Part shown: positions 45,090 to 56,511 of the stretch, piece by piece
Layout of the letters: every line of letters begins with the position of its first letter
Position numbering within the stretch: position 1 is the stretch's first letter
Assembly (NCBI GenBank): GCA_029237695.1
Contig: JAQRGA010000117.1
Location: forward strand, 62,001-126,000
Reading direction: 5' to 3'
Length of the DNA stretch: 64,000 nucleotides
From: Conchocele bisecta
Taxonomy: Eukaryota > Mollusca > Bivalvia > Lucinida > Thyasiridae
Notes under the pieces: model-generated
What the model saw: only the letters and a program-made list of their open reading frames with translations
The model's database searches: none
What the model was told of the DNA's origin: nothing
Program-made: the position numbers and the translations under genes

Positions 45090-46529
45090 ACACATATCAA
45101 AATATGTTTTTTGTCCAATAAATATGTATTGGTAGCACATGCGAATCTCCTCCTAAGAGATTATCATGTTTGTGTCAAACTATATGTATGCTTTTTTTGT
45201 CAAGAAATATTGATGTTTGTCCACATTTGTTCTACTTCTTAATAAAAACATGTTTCAGCAACACATGAGAATCAACTCCTAAAACTATTTTTACATGTCC
45301 TGTTCGGGACATGTTACAATATTGCGTTCTCGCGATATCGCGCATAGGTTGATCGCGATTCAAACGCGATGTATGATCGCGAGATTACGAGACGAAAACA
45401 CACGATTTTATCGTTCAATATTGCGTTTTCGCAACCTCACCGCGCTATCTCGCGTTGTTTTTGCTTGGCAATCTTGCATCAACATGCATGAGCAAAACTA
45501 ACCCAAATTAATGATAGACACTATCACTATCTAGAAACAGAATGTTCGACGGGGAACGAATGCCTTGCTCTAGATTACATCATGGCCCTAACAGTACACC
45601 GTGCGATGTAAATCAATGCACTTTTTATAGTTCTGTCACACATTGAAATCCCGTCAAGATCGTATTATTCTCGGATATATGCGCTCATATCCAGAAATTT
45701 AAAGACATGTCCGATTTCGCAAAGGCATGTCGGGTCCGACAAGCGTTAACGGCCTGCGGGAAACGCTGGGCACCAAAATCAAATGGTTATGTGTCTTCCA
45801 ATTCAAGGTATGACAGAAAAGAATGTATTGGCGGCCATCTTGAAATAAATGACATCTACACTCTTGACAGAATCCAGAATGTCACTATTAAGCAAAGAAA
45901 ACATGATGTATGATATAAAAACAATCTTTCCAATCGTGGGTATGAGGGATAGTTCAACCGACTCGTAAACAAACATATCAAAGTGGAAACCGTTAAATTG
46001 ATGTCCATACTGGATAAAACATGGTTTGTTTCCACGGTAACATAAATCATGAAATTAAACTTCTCTGAGCATACGTTGTAGCAACAGATCATATGGTATC
46101 ACATTGCTTAATCATCGTTTAGATGAACTGTGAACCCATAACTGATATAGCTGCATATATGTTGAAAATTCACCGAACACCTTGAGACGACCCCCAAAAT
46201 CACTGTGGGCATATTCGTTTCCTGCAGACCTATTCGCGCCTTAAGACCTAGCGAGTATGTCCGCGGACGTATTGGTTCGTGCGGACATATTCACACCTTT
46301 CAGATGTCCACATACGATATTTGTCTGTGTATTCGTCCTAGTTTCAGTTAAGTAATCGTTCACAAATGGAGTGTTTAACTGCTTGAAAGGCCATTGTTAC
46401 GATTATTTGCACTTTGACCTTGAATTTGACATTGACCTTTCATTCTACAACATTATTTTCTTGTTGCATATTGTAGCTCAGTATGTGCTGAGAAATTTAA
46501 ATTTAATTACATTTTTATTTATACCAATA
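45090..46529. other. Unassigned, with a CGCGAT-rich palindromic patch
   Basis: 45293-45480 is packed with ATCGCG/CGCGAT motifs and starts with the hairpin ACATGTCC-tgttc-GGGACATGT. 45555-45625 resembles 41530-41600 (GCCTTGCTCTA, ATCATGGCCCTAACA). No gene is recognised. Confidence 0.5.
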
Positions 46530-46660
46530 TCGGCCGCCATATTGGACGCCATCTTGAATTTGAGACGTTTTGCACCAGTTGCCAGATTGACACCCAGGCT
46601 AGAAATGTTTGTCAGATGTTACTCTTGTAAATAAAAATGTCAAACCTTTTCCGTCTGAAC
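46530..46660 (+). repeat. Dispersed repeat, inverted relative of 19880-20060
   Basis: It carries TTGACACCCAGGC and CCTTTTCCGTCTGA and begins with GGCCGCCATATTGG. The overlapping ORF 46609-47028 has no recognised domain. Confidence 0.65.
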
Positions 46661-47644
46661 CTAAAAGTTATATTTTTGGCCTTGGCGTCTCATCTATAAG
46701 CGATATCGAAATAAAGAGAATCAGCTGTATAGAGTTTGTATGTGTATATAATAGTGAAACAGAAACTTTAGTGAAGCAAATTAACATTGAAACTACAGTT
46801 ACAATGGTTTCGGCTAATTCTGCGCACCTAAGGCTTTCCAAACAAATTTATATGTCCGTACCATCTTCATATTCAGTCAAATGTTCCATATGCAGTTCAA
46901 AGACATCTGTGCAGGTAACATGTCGTAACGTTTTGACGTCAGTAAGTGATATAAATTGTATGATGTATGCCATCACATGCGTGTTTGCAATGTCACATTT
47001 GTTTCTGCTAATGCTGCGCATCTGGTAGTGTAAAAAAATGGCGAGCAGCATGCTGGATCAGCATAGCAAAATTGGTATTAAACTTGAAGCAGAACTATCC
47101 AGTGACATCGTGACAGGTTAGTTTCTTCGTTTAACAGTTAAAATTTAGTAAATAAGACAGCTATTCCATCAGCAGGGTCTGAGGATTTTACACATTTTGA
47201 CAATATTCGGAATAAGTTTTTACCAAACTATCGGAATGTGATCAAATCGTGCCACAGTGTAGCAATTAATCAGCTTGTTTATTCCAAAATCCACATATTT
47301 TATTATGACGTACGCAATGCTAAATTTGACGTGATTTGCGCATTAGCCGATGCGCAGAATGAGCCGAAATGACAGTACTATCTATTCATTTAATCAGTTA
47401 TATATTGTGGAGAAACTATTTTTGTATATGTTGTGTCCACTCATTTGAACCATCTTGACAAGACGCTCAAATGAATGGTAACACAATATACTTTGAAGAA
47501 TAAATAACACAAAATTACGAAAAACAAATATTTAGATTTGTTTCCTTCATAGGAGTATTCCAGATGTCATGGGTTCAAAATCCACAATTCATGTCATGGC
47601 TAACATTATGATGTCACATATTCTTACCATGATGTAAATTATTG
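46661..47644. other. No recognised feature
   Basis: I looked here for upstream beta-galactosidase exons (for example those encoding the barrel or the segment before YGFVLY) and found none. Confidence 0.5.
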
Positions 47645-48192
47645 TTATGCCTCCGGTCTCAGAAAAGCCGGAGGCATATAGTGTTTGGACCGTGTGTCCG
47701 GCACATTAAGAAGTTCTCCGGAGTTTAGAAATTCTGTTATAACTTCTATATCACTTGAAGGATTACTTAAATATTTCAACACAGCATACATGTGACATTG
47801 ACCTTTTGACTTTGACAACTTTGAACTTTTTCCGACATTAAGAAGTTCGCCAGAGTTTCTCAATCCTGTCTTAGCTTCTATATTACTTAAGTATTACTTA
47901 GCTATTTCAACACAACTTAGCTATTTCAACACATCATACTTGTGGATAAATGCCACACATCCATGCTGCCCTTAATATGACATTGGCCTTTTGACCTTCA
48001 CAACTTTTTCACACATTAAGAAGTTGTGGACAAATGCCACACATCCAGCTGCCCTTAATATCACCTTCACCTTTTGACCTTCATAACTGTGCTTATGAAT
48101 ATTTATCACTTCTGGTTAATTAACTTTGCCACAGTTTCTCCAATCTGCTACCGGGGACATTCATGTGCCGACATGCCACCTTTTCTTGTTTT
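47645..48192 (+). mobile_element. TATGCCTCCGG element abutting the next exon (HINE-like)
   Basis: The 5' hairpin TATGCCTCCGGTCTCAG / GCCGGAGGCATA leads into diverged core units with TATATCACTTGAAGGATTAC and GACATTGACCTTTTGAC. Near the 3' end ACCGGGGACAT inverts the 5' terminus, CATGT-gccg-ACATG is a hairpin, and the end is TTTTCTTGTTT. The next bases are the splice acceptor of the exon at 48196. A remnant of the same 3' end (GTGCCGACATGC...TTTTCTTGTT) lies at 48470-48541. Confidence 0.75.
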
Positions 48193-48195
48193 CAG

Positions 48196-48312
48196 TATTA
48201 TGGGTTTGTTCTTTACACCCATAAATTTACAAGAGACGTGACCAATGAAGCATTAAATTTGACAGCAGTTAGGGACCGGGCTTACGTTAGCATTGGCGAT
48301 CTCATCACACCT
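48196..48312 (+). CDS. GLB1: Beta-galactosidase (GH35), internal exon A
   Basis: 117 bp, 39 codons, phase 0 at both ends, bounded by TTGTTTTCAG and GTAAGT. It encodes a stretch with YYGFVLYTHKF and RDRAYVSIGDLITP, matching the YGFVLY and DRAYV landmarks that follow the catalytic barrel in family 35 acid beta-galactosidases. These lysosomal or secreted enzymes remove terminal beta-linked galactose from glycolipids and glycoproteins. NLT is a potential N-glycosylation site. No upstream exon was recognised in the window. Assignment to the GH35 family is firm; GLB1 rather than a GLB1-like paralogue is a judgement from the downstream motifs. Confidence 0.88.
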
Positions 48313-48469
48313 GTAAGTTTATTTATATGTGGTTGTGAGAAATGACTTTTTCAATTACTTCTATTCCGTTGTTTCTATGTCCCTCGGTAGAACGGGCAGG
48401 AATATTATACAATGTGGTGTTATGACTTTGTTTATGTCAATGTGTCCGTCCATGGGTGTGTCCTCCGGT

Positions 48470-48541
48470 TAAGAAGTTGCCAGAGTTTCTCCATCTGACA
48501 TTGAGGCGACTTGTGTGCCGACATGCAAGATTTTCTTGTTA
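48470..48541 (+). mobile_element. 3'-end remnant of the TATGCCTCCGG family
   Basis: It matches the last 70 or so bases of 47645-48192 (AAGAAGTTGCCAGAGTTTCTC, split as AAGAAGTTGCCAG then AGTTTCTC, and TGTGCCGACATGC). It sits in the intron between exons A and B. Confidence 0.65.
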
Positions 48542-48764
48542 TAAAAGTGGTACAATTTATAAATGTGCACATTTCTGAAACTATACAGCTAATCAAATCT
48601 GGAAAATTAGAAATTAAATAATACATCTAACATTCTAATTGCAACAAACAAAACGTTCTACTTCTAATCCTAGAGGGCAAATATCTTTCAATTGTTGTAA
48701 ATCGTGTAAGGCCTCATTTCTCAGCTAATGGCTCATGTGAACTAATCGGTCAATGTCCTTCTAG

Positions 48765-48902
48765 ACCCCAGTGGGTGTGGTACAGAGGGGAACACCTGCC
48801 ACTACGCTCACCGTGACGGCCACCGCGGGGGAGTATCTGTATGTATTGGTGGAAAATCAGGGTCGCATAAACTATGGCAACCAGATGGACAACAACAGGA
48901 AG
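48765..48902 (+). CDS. GLB1: Beta-galactosidase (GH35), internal exon B
   Basis: 138 bp, 46 codons, phase 0 at both ends. The acceptor is CCTTCTAG and the donor GTATGT. It encodes TPVGVVQRGTP, then TVTATAGEYLYVLVENQGRI and NYGNQMDNNRK; the LVEN-GR-NYG core is the conserved beta-sandwich motif of GLB1 proteins. It joins exon A in frame (...DLITP-TPVGVV) and exon C in frame (...NNRK-GLISNV). Its 3' two thirds are the founder of the tandem array that follows directly. Confidence 0.9.
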
Positions 48903-49527
48903 GTATGTTTGCTATGGTGATGTCATTATTGGTGACGGCCACCGCGGGGTAGTATCTGTATATTCTGATGGAAAATCAGGGTCGCATAAACTATTGCAAC
49001 CAGATGGACAACAACAGGAAAGTTTGGTTGCTACGGTGATGTCATTATTGGTGACGGCCACCGCGGGGCAATATCTGTATATACTGGTGGAAAATCAGGG
49101 CCGCATACATTATGGCCACCAGATGGACAACAACAGGAAGGTATGCTTGCTATGGTGATGTCATTATTGGTGATGGCCACCGCGGGGCAGTATCTATATA
49201 TTCTGGTGGATAATCAGGGCCACATAAACTATGGCAAACAGATGGACAACAACAGGACGGTATGGTTGCTATGGTGTTGTCATTATTGGTGACGGCCACC
49301 TCGGGGCAGTATCTGTATATACTGGTGGATAATCAGGGCCGCATAAACCATGGCAACCAGATGCAGAACAACAGGAAGGTATGGTTGCTATGGTGATGTC
49401 ATTATTGATGACAGCCACCGCAGGGCAATATCTGTATATACTGGTGGAAAATCAGGGGCGCATAAACTATGGCAACCAGATGGACAACAACAGGACGGTA
49501 TGGTTGCTATGGTGATCTCATGATTAG

Positions 49528-50455
49528 GTCCCCGCCGAGAATCCGCGGTGCCCTATAGGTTTCGCCTTGTCTCTCCGTCTGTTTATTTTTTAAAAAGATT
49601 TTGTAAGAGTTTCTCAAATCACCTGTGCAGCACCGGGGCAGGATCAACTGATCCTGAGAATAGTGCTGCAGTAGCCATTGCTTGTCGTAAAAGGCGACTA
49701 AACTGGCTTAACGATTGGGTTCATACTTTCCGGAACCCACTATACCGGATTTGGCCCTCATGTACATTTTTGGCTTTCTTGTATGTGAGAGTTGAGTCGG
49801 GCTATGCCCCATATATAAAAGTAAGATTAGCGCTAATCCTATTACTTTTAGGGGATGGGATAAATGATGCTGGTGTGGCGAGGGCCTGGCACCAGATCAG
49901 GTTGTTCTAATTTCAGGACTGAATATATATTTTGATTGTAAATATTGAGTTCTGAAGTTGGGATTTACCCCCCTTGGACAGGTGGATATGGGACTCGACC
50001 CCGTTGACCCGTCTGCGTGTAGACTCCCTGAGGCTTGTACCTCTATGTCAGAAAAGCGGACGTTAAACCCTATTCACTCACTCACTCACTCAAATCACCT
50101 ATAATTTCTGTTGGCCTTCAGCTAATATCTTCATATTGCACATGTGCATTACATAATACATATACATGTACATTATTCCACATTAATACAATTACCCTCC
50201 CTACTGATCGTACGTCCGTCCGTCTGTCTGTTTCTTTATTTGAAAGTTTTTGAAGAGCTTCTCATATCACCTATAATTTCTGTTTGCCTTCAGCTAATAT
50301 CTTCATATTGCACACATGCATTACTTAGTAACGATACATCCTTCCACATTAATTCAATGACCCTCACTACTGATCGTACGTCCTTCCGTCTGTCTGTTTA
50401 TTTATTTGAAAGTTTTTGTGAAAGTTTATCAAATAGGGGCCCTAAATGCGTCGAC
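49528..50455 (+). mobile_element. GGTCCCCGCCGAGAATCC element, copy 2, inserted in the exon array
   Basis: The 5' end matches 23098 (CCCCGCCGAGAATC.GC.GTGCCCTA.AGGTTTCGCC). The core has AATTTCTGTT.GCCTTCAGC units and GTCCGTC tracts. At the 3' side TAGGGGCCCTA inverts the terminus, followed by GCGTCGACAGACCACATTTT. It splits one array unit between CATGATTA and GTTGGTGATGG, so it entered after the array had expanded. It is itself split by the retroposon at 49625-50088. Confidence 0.75.
49613..50100 (+). mobile_element. Retroposon with perfect 12-bp target duplication
   Basis: The body 49625-50088 is flanked by CTCAAATCACCT on both sides (49613-49624 and 50089-50100). The 3' tail is ACTCACTCACTCACT after GCGGACGTTAAACCC, a 3' end I recognise from mollusc SINE/LINE-type retroposons; near the 5' side is CTTGTCGTAAAAGGCGACTA. 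No complete protein frame. The family name is uncertain, but retroposition is well supported by the duplication and short-repeat tail. Confidence 0.85.
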
Positions 50456-51954
50456 AGACCACATTTTGTAGTTGGTGATGGCCACCGCGGGGCTGTATCT
50501 ATATATACTGGTGGAGAATTTGGGTCACATGAACTATGACAACCAGATGGACAACAACAGGAAGGTATGGTTGCTATGGTGATGTCATTATTGGTGACGG
50601 CCACCGCGGAGTAGTATCTATATATACTGGTGGAGAATTCGGGTCGCAGAAACTATTTCCAACCAGATGGACAACAGGAAGGTATGGTTTCCATGGTGAT
50701 GGCATTATTGGTGACGGCCAACACAGGGCAGAATCTATATATACTGGTGGAGAATTTCGGTCGTATGAATTATAGCAACCAGATCGACAACAACAGGAAG
50801 GTATGGTTGTTATGGTGATGTCATTATTAGTCATGGCCAACGCGGGGCAGTATCTATATATACTGGTGGAGAATTTGGGTCGCATTAACTATAGCAACCA
50901 GATGGACAACAACAGGACGGTATGGTTGCTATGGTTATCTCATTATTAGTGATGGCTAACACAGGGCAGTCTCTATATTTATATACTGGTGGAGAATTTG
51001 GGTCGTATGAACTATAGCAACCAGATGGACAACAACAGGAAAGTATGGTTGTTATGGTGATGTCATTATTAGTGATGGCCAACGCGGGGCAGTATCTATA
51101 TAAACTGGTGGAGAATTTGGGTCGCATGAACTATAGCAACCAGATGGACAACAACAGGACGGTATGGTTGCTATGGTGATCTCATTATTAGTGATGTCCA
51201 ACACAGGGCAGTATCTTTATTTATATATTGGTGGAGAATTTGGGTCGTATGAACTATAGCAACCAGATGGAAAACAACAGGAAGGTATGGTTGCTATGGT
51301 CAGGAAGGTATGATTGCTATGGTGATGTCATTATTGGTGATAGCCACCGCGGGGCAGTATCTATATATACTGGTGGATAATCAGGGCCGCATAAACTGTG
51401 GCAACCAGATGGACAACAACAGGAAGGTACTGTTGCTATGGTGATGTCATTATTGGTGACGGCCATCGCGGGGCAGTATCTGTATATACTGGTGGATAAT
51501 CAGGGCCGCATAAACTATGGCAACCAGATGGACAACAACAGGAAGGTATGGTTGATATGGTGATGTCATTATTGGTGATGGCCACCGCAGGGCAGTATCT
51601 GTATATACTGGTGGATAATCAGGGCCGCATAAACTTGCAACCAGATGGACAACAACAGGACGGTATGGTTGCTATGGTGATGTCATTATTGGTGACGGCC
51701 ACCGTGGGGCAGTATCTGTATATACTGGTGGATAATCAGGACCGCAGAAACTATAGCAACCGGATGGACAACAACATGACAGTATGGTTGCTATGGTGAT
51801 GTCATTATTGGTGGCAAATGTGTCTGTGAATAGAGAAATTTGTCTTATAGCATATGTGGCCAGTCTATCTGATGATCGGCTGCTGAAGCAATAGCGTTTA
51901 ATATGACGGTTGTGGCTTGTCTAGCTCCCGATTTGGGCAAGTAGCAATAAAAAT

Positions 51955-52090
51955 GAATTCTGTTCAACCCAAGAGACTACTTTAAATCAATGCAGTATAT
52001 CATCCTGAACAGGAATCCGGTGTCGATCAATCAAATCAGGTGGGACAAGGTCATTTTGGGGTCATTAAGTGCAAATGGGTCAAATGAGTG
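51955..52090 (+). repeat. Dispersed repeat, inverted relative of 58995-59170
   Basis: Shared sequence includes TCTGTTCAACCCAAGAGA, ATCCGGTGTCG.TCAA, GTGGGACAAGGTCA and GGGTCATTAAG. The two copies face each other 7 kb apart inside one intron. Confidence 0.8.
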
Positions 52091-54794
52091 CAAAACGCAC
52101 TCTATTTTGATAATGCAATATATACATGCATAACATTACAGAAAAATCTGACAACATATGTTTTATTGGTGATTATTGTTTTATGGGGCACATACAAAGC
52201 GATTCGGTTTGCTGGGACGTCTCTATCGTTGAGTTTATCAACATATTCAAGATGGCCGCCAAGTATCAATATTTAGTCTGAAATGTGTACTTATTTGATG
52301 AATGAAAACAAATAGGCACTTGGATCTTGATTGGACAAACACAGCAAAACCTCTGGATACCATGTATTAATTTTAAACATAGATGGAGGCTAACAAATCC
52401 ATATGAATCCAAGATGGATGCCAAATATTCATCAAGATCAAACAGCATTATCTACACTGCGATGGACCATATCTTGGAACTAAACTAGATATGAACATAT
52501 CAGTTTGATTTTCATCTGAGATATGATATTAAAAATATAGATCAATATGTATGATCTTCTAAAAGAGCGTGTTTAATTCAAAATGGCCTATGTATTGGCT
52601 ATGTATTGCGATTGGTACATATGCTATGGTTCGGCATTGTGCGCATTACAGTCAGATATTGAACTGTTATATGCTGGTGTGCGGCTAAGTACCATGGCCT
52701 TTCAATCACTTTAGACTTCATTATAACCAAGATAGAACATGCCATTAAAACAATTGATGTAAAATACAACAATTATCAAATAGTATTTATTACAGTTTCT
52801 GTTTCCGTGAATATCCATACATTCACGAGTGGATATACCCATATACATACATTTAAATTACACTGAAATTATTTAATAATTGTCCCATATGACCATAAAT
52901 CTGTATAAGGCAGATCAGCAAATTATATTTCAGCAAAACGTTTTTCCACATGGTTGCATGTTTAATCATCGCTTTATCATGTTTATAAATATATATTCTC
53001 AATTAACGTATATTCTCATCGACAAAAGTCCAGTCCCCTGCACTGAAATCAATATTGACAGCGCCTATGCGTGCCACATATATAAAACATATGTTGTAAC
53101 GAATGCTCATGATTTAGAGGCTTCAGAACAGGTATGTGTCAATGTTTAGCTTTACACGTTTCGCTTCCAGGTTAGCTCAAACCCGGTTAGTTGAAAATCA
53201 CAGTCACAGGAATTGCGGTTTTGCACAGAAAAGTGGTTGTTTGGTTGATTTGTGTACATCCATGAATCTCAATTTCGTCATATAAGACATATGGATACAA
53301 TTATATGCTCTATATATCTAACTGAGCACTACCCAAATACATGCATGTGAAAATAAGCGTCTCTGTTTGGTCTTTTACAATCTTATTTATATGTCGTATG
53401 TTGGTGTGTATAGACACGTACGATGGAACGTTCTGATATAATTCTAGATTCATTTGAACTCTCGCCTACAAGGAAGCTGAACAGCCAGGTATCACGCTCC
53501 CCGGCAAGGATCAACCCCATTGTTAAATGACCATTCACATGCTCCCAACCTGCCACTGTATTTTATTTCTGTCCGATACATGTACAATGTATTAGACACG
53601 GGCATTATGTGGATTCACTCAAATGCATTAATACCGAGCTGTAATTGTAAATATGTAAGTTCCTTTGACATTGTCAACATGTATTCAGAATTATTTTCCA
53701 CTTGAAATCCAAGATCGTGACTATGTAGTCGTTTACTATCCATTACCATGTTACAGCTAGAAACTATTGTTATCCTAGAAACAAAATTGCTACCCCACTC
53801 CATACCTCTCACGAGGGTAGCAATTTAACCCGATCTCTTTAATGTAACTCATATGGAAGAGTGATTTTTGCAATCGGTTATCCGGCGTGATTGATATGTT
53901 AGCGATATGAAACTGTCAAAGCTGTATCAATAAATTATTAATAAAGAACATACACATGCAGAAATTCGTTATTTTACCGTGTCAAGGTGTTTATCTGACA
54001 TTTACATGTATATCTTGTAAATGTGAAAGCTTCATTTCGTTATGTTGAATGTTGGACAACAACTAGAGAAAATATGGCTTCCACGGGAAAATGATTTCCG
54101 TGTTCTATTATTTTTGGCAATTTACTAGTTCTACATGAAAGATTATTTGTTTAAAGGTATAAAATATACAGTTTACTAAAATTTTACCTACATGCAACAG
54201 GTTTGGGTAAGCACTTTGGTTGCTCACATTTTTTGAATGCGTCAAATTGTAGCCATAGATAACATATCGGAGACAAGTTATTGTAGCTATTGTTATCCAT
54301 GAGTTGCACCAATATTGTGTTGATATCTCATTTTATAAAACTACGCAATATAGTATATGGTAACCAAAATGGCGGTCATAAAATATTATCCTTTATATTG
54401 TGATGGGAAACATGTTGGCCGCCATTTTTCATTTACCTTTGTTTGCGGCGACAGATCATTTGGTACGGTTTGGACACAAGCCTTGCATTTTTAAAATATT
54501 ACAAATATGATTTCCAATTATGTTTCTTTACTATTTTGTCGACAACCAGCGCCTAAGAGCTAAAACAATACTTAGCGGCCATCTTGAATATACCAACATG
54601 GTCAAATAATAAATATATGTGGACTCATGGACTTATTCATTTTTGTAAAGAACACATGCAATAATAACAAAAAAAGGCAAAATAGGCATGAAAGTGTAGC
54701 TATTTATTTGTGTTGTTCCACACACATTTACTACACGTCTGGGTGAATATTTGGCAGCCTCTTGTATTTATATGAATTTGTCAGTGGTGAATTA

Positions 54795-54866
54795 TGTCTC
54801 CCCCGACATTGTTTTTGGCTTGGTTGTCCGTCTGTCCGTCTGTCCGAGCAACCAAGGGTGTACAAG
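54795..54866 (+). mobile_element. Truncated hairpin-headed element with GTCCGTCTGTCCG tract
   Basis: A CTCCCCCGACATTGTTTTTG head and a short GTCCGTCTGTCCGTCTGTCC run are followed at once by another family. It is a 5' stump. Confidence 0.5.
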
Positions 54867-56352
54867 GGGCCATGGGGCGGAGCCTAACACAAAAGAATCC
54901 TTTGATTTATTCCGTATGGCCCCTTATTCTATTGTTATACAAGGGGCCATCGCTTTGATCTAGAACAATGGAAATGGCCCCTTGTTCGCTATTGGTGGCA
55001 CGTCCGTCTGTCCGTCTGTCCGTCACACAATTTGTGTCGTGCATATCTCCAAAAGTTTTTGAGTTACAGTCGTGAAACTTTACAGGAATACTTGTCATCG
55101 TGTGAAATTGCGCACCTGTGGTTTTAGATATGGATTCATCCTGTATTTACGGAGTTATGGCCCTTCACTTAGCAAAAATTGGGGATTTTCAACTTGTGTC
55201 GCACGTATCTCCAAATGTATTTCAGTTAGAGTCGTGAAACCTTACAGGAATGCTTGTCATCGTGTGAAGTTGCGCACCTGGAATTTTAGATGCGGATTCA
55301 TCCAGTATTCATGGAGTTATGGCCCTTGACTTAGTGAAAAGTGGAGATTTTCAACTTGTGTCGCGCGTATCTCCAAATGTATTTCAATTAGAGTTATGAA
55401 ACTTTACAGGAATACTTGTCATCATGTGCGCACCTGGGGTTTTAGATGCGGATTCATCCAGTATTCACAGAGTTGTGGCACTTGACTTAGTGAAAAGTGG
55501 GGATTTTCAACTTGTGTCGCACGTATCTCCAAATGTATTTCAATTAGAGTCGTGAAACTTTACAGGAATACTTGTCATCGTGTGAAGTTGCACACCTGGG
55601 GTTTTAGATGCGGATTCATCCTGTATTTACGGAGTTATGGCCCTTGACTTATTGAAAAGTGGGGATTTTCAACTTGTGTCGCGCGTATCTCCAAATGTAT
55701 TTCAGTTAGAGTCGTGAAATATTTTACAGAATACTGGTCATCATGTGAAGTTGCGCACCTGGGGTTTTAGATGCGGATTCATCCTGTATTTACGGAGTTA
55801 TGGCCCTTGACTTAGTGAAAAGTGGGGATTTTCAACTTGTGTCGCGCGTATCTCCAAATGTATTTCAGTTAGAGTCTGTGAAATTAAACTTTTTACAGGA
55901 ATACTGGTCATCGTGTGAAGTTGCGTACCTGGGGTTTTAGATGCGGATTCATCCAGTATTCACGGTGTTATGGCCCTTGACTTAGTGAAAAGTGGGGATT
56001 TTCAACTTGTGTCGCGCGTATCTCCAAAAGTATTTCAGTTACAGTCACGAAACTTTACAGGAATACTGGTCATCGTGTGAAGTTGCGCACCTGGGGTTTT
56101 AGATGAGGATTCATTCTGTATTTACAGAGTTATGGCCCTTGACTTAGTGAAAAGTTGGGATTTTCAACTTGTGTCTCGCGTATCACCAAATGTATTTCAG
56201 TTAAGAGTCGTGAAACTTTACAGGAATACTGGTCATCATGTGAAGTTGCGCACCTGGGTTTTTAGATGCAGATTCATCCTGTATTCACGGAGTTATGGCC
56301 CTTGACTTAGTGAAAAGTGGAGATATTCAACTTGTGTCGCGCGTATCTTCAA
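54867..56352 (+). mobile_element. ACAAGGGGCCAT element with about eight 160-bp units
   Basis: The head contains ACAAGGGGCCAT ... ATGGCCCCTTGT as a perfect 12-bp inverted repeat (54939-54985; a further copy of the left arm at 54867), then GTCCGTCTGTCC. The core units share CGTATCTCCAAATGTATTTC, TGCGCACCTGGGGTTTTAG and GGAGTTATGGCCCTTGACTT. The last unit breaks at about 56352 with no inverted terminus, so the 3' end is lost. Confidence 0.8.
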
Positions 56353-56511
56353 ATGTATGCAGAAAATACAAGGTAGCTACATATATTCTACTTTTCCAAG
56401 TCCTAATAACATGCAGTAGTGGTATTGGGGAGACATATGTTTTTGTCTGAAAAACAATCTTCTGATTGTTTTATAAGTTTTCTAATCGTATTTCTATGTA
56501 TGTAAACGCAT

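Larger units (their letters stand above)
48812..51810 (+). repeat. Exon-derived tandem array, 119-bp unit, about 17 copies
   Basis: Each unit holds the 3' 90 bases of exon B (GTGACGGCCACCGCGGGG to AACAACAGGAAG), a GT splice donor and about 29 bases of intron (TGGTTGCTATGGTGATGTCA region). Copies start near 48812, 48932, 49051, 49170, 49289, 49409, 50464, 50593, 50709, 50831, 50950, 51072, 51191, 51331, 51449, 51573 and 51690. Later copies lack an acceptor in the right phase, and the unit length is not a multiple of three. Read-through from exon B stops after about five codons (VCLLW then TGA), so extra copies cannot extend the protein. Two sequence subfamilies are present. Confidence 0.9.

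Noticed and set aside
46609..47028. 139-residue ORF upstream of the beta-galactosidase exons as an earlier exon of that gene
   Set aside because: No GH35 motif is visible and its start lies in a dispersed repeat.
48874..51799. ORFs starting MVAMVMSLLVTATAGQ in array units as small secreted proteins
   Set aside because: The apparent signal-like start is intron sequence translated by chance; the frame stops at the end of each unit and there is no promoter or conservation evidence.
48903..51810. Array copies as mutually exclusive or cassette exons of beta-galactosidase
   Set aside because: Copies lack the exon's 5' part and an acceptor in phase 0; where ATTAG occurs, the frame would read TGA at once. 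The unit length also breaks the frame.
55072..55329. ORF with repeated YRNxCHRVKLRT
   Set aside because: It is a frame through two 160-bp tandem units of a non-coding array.
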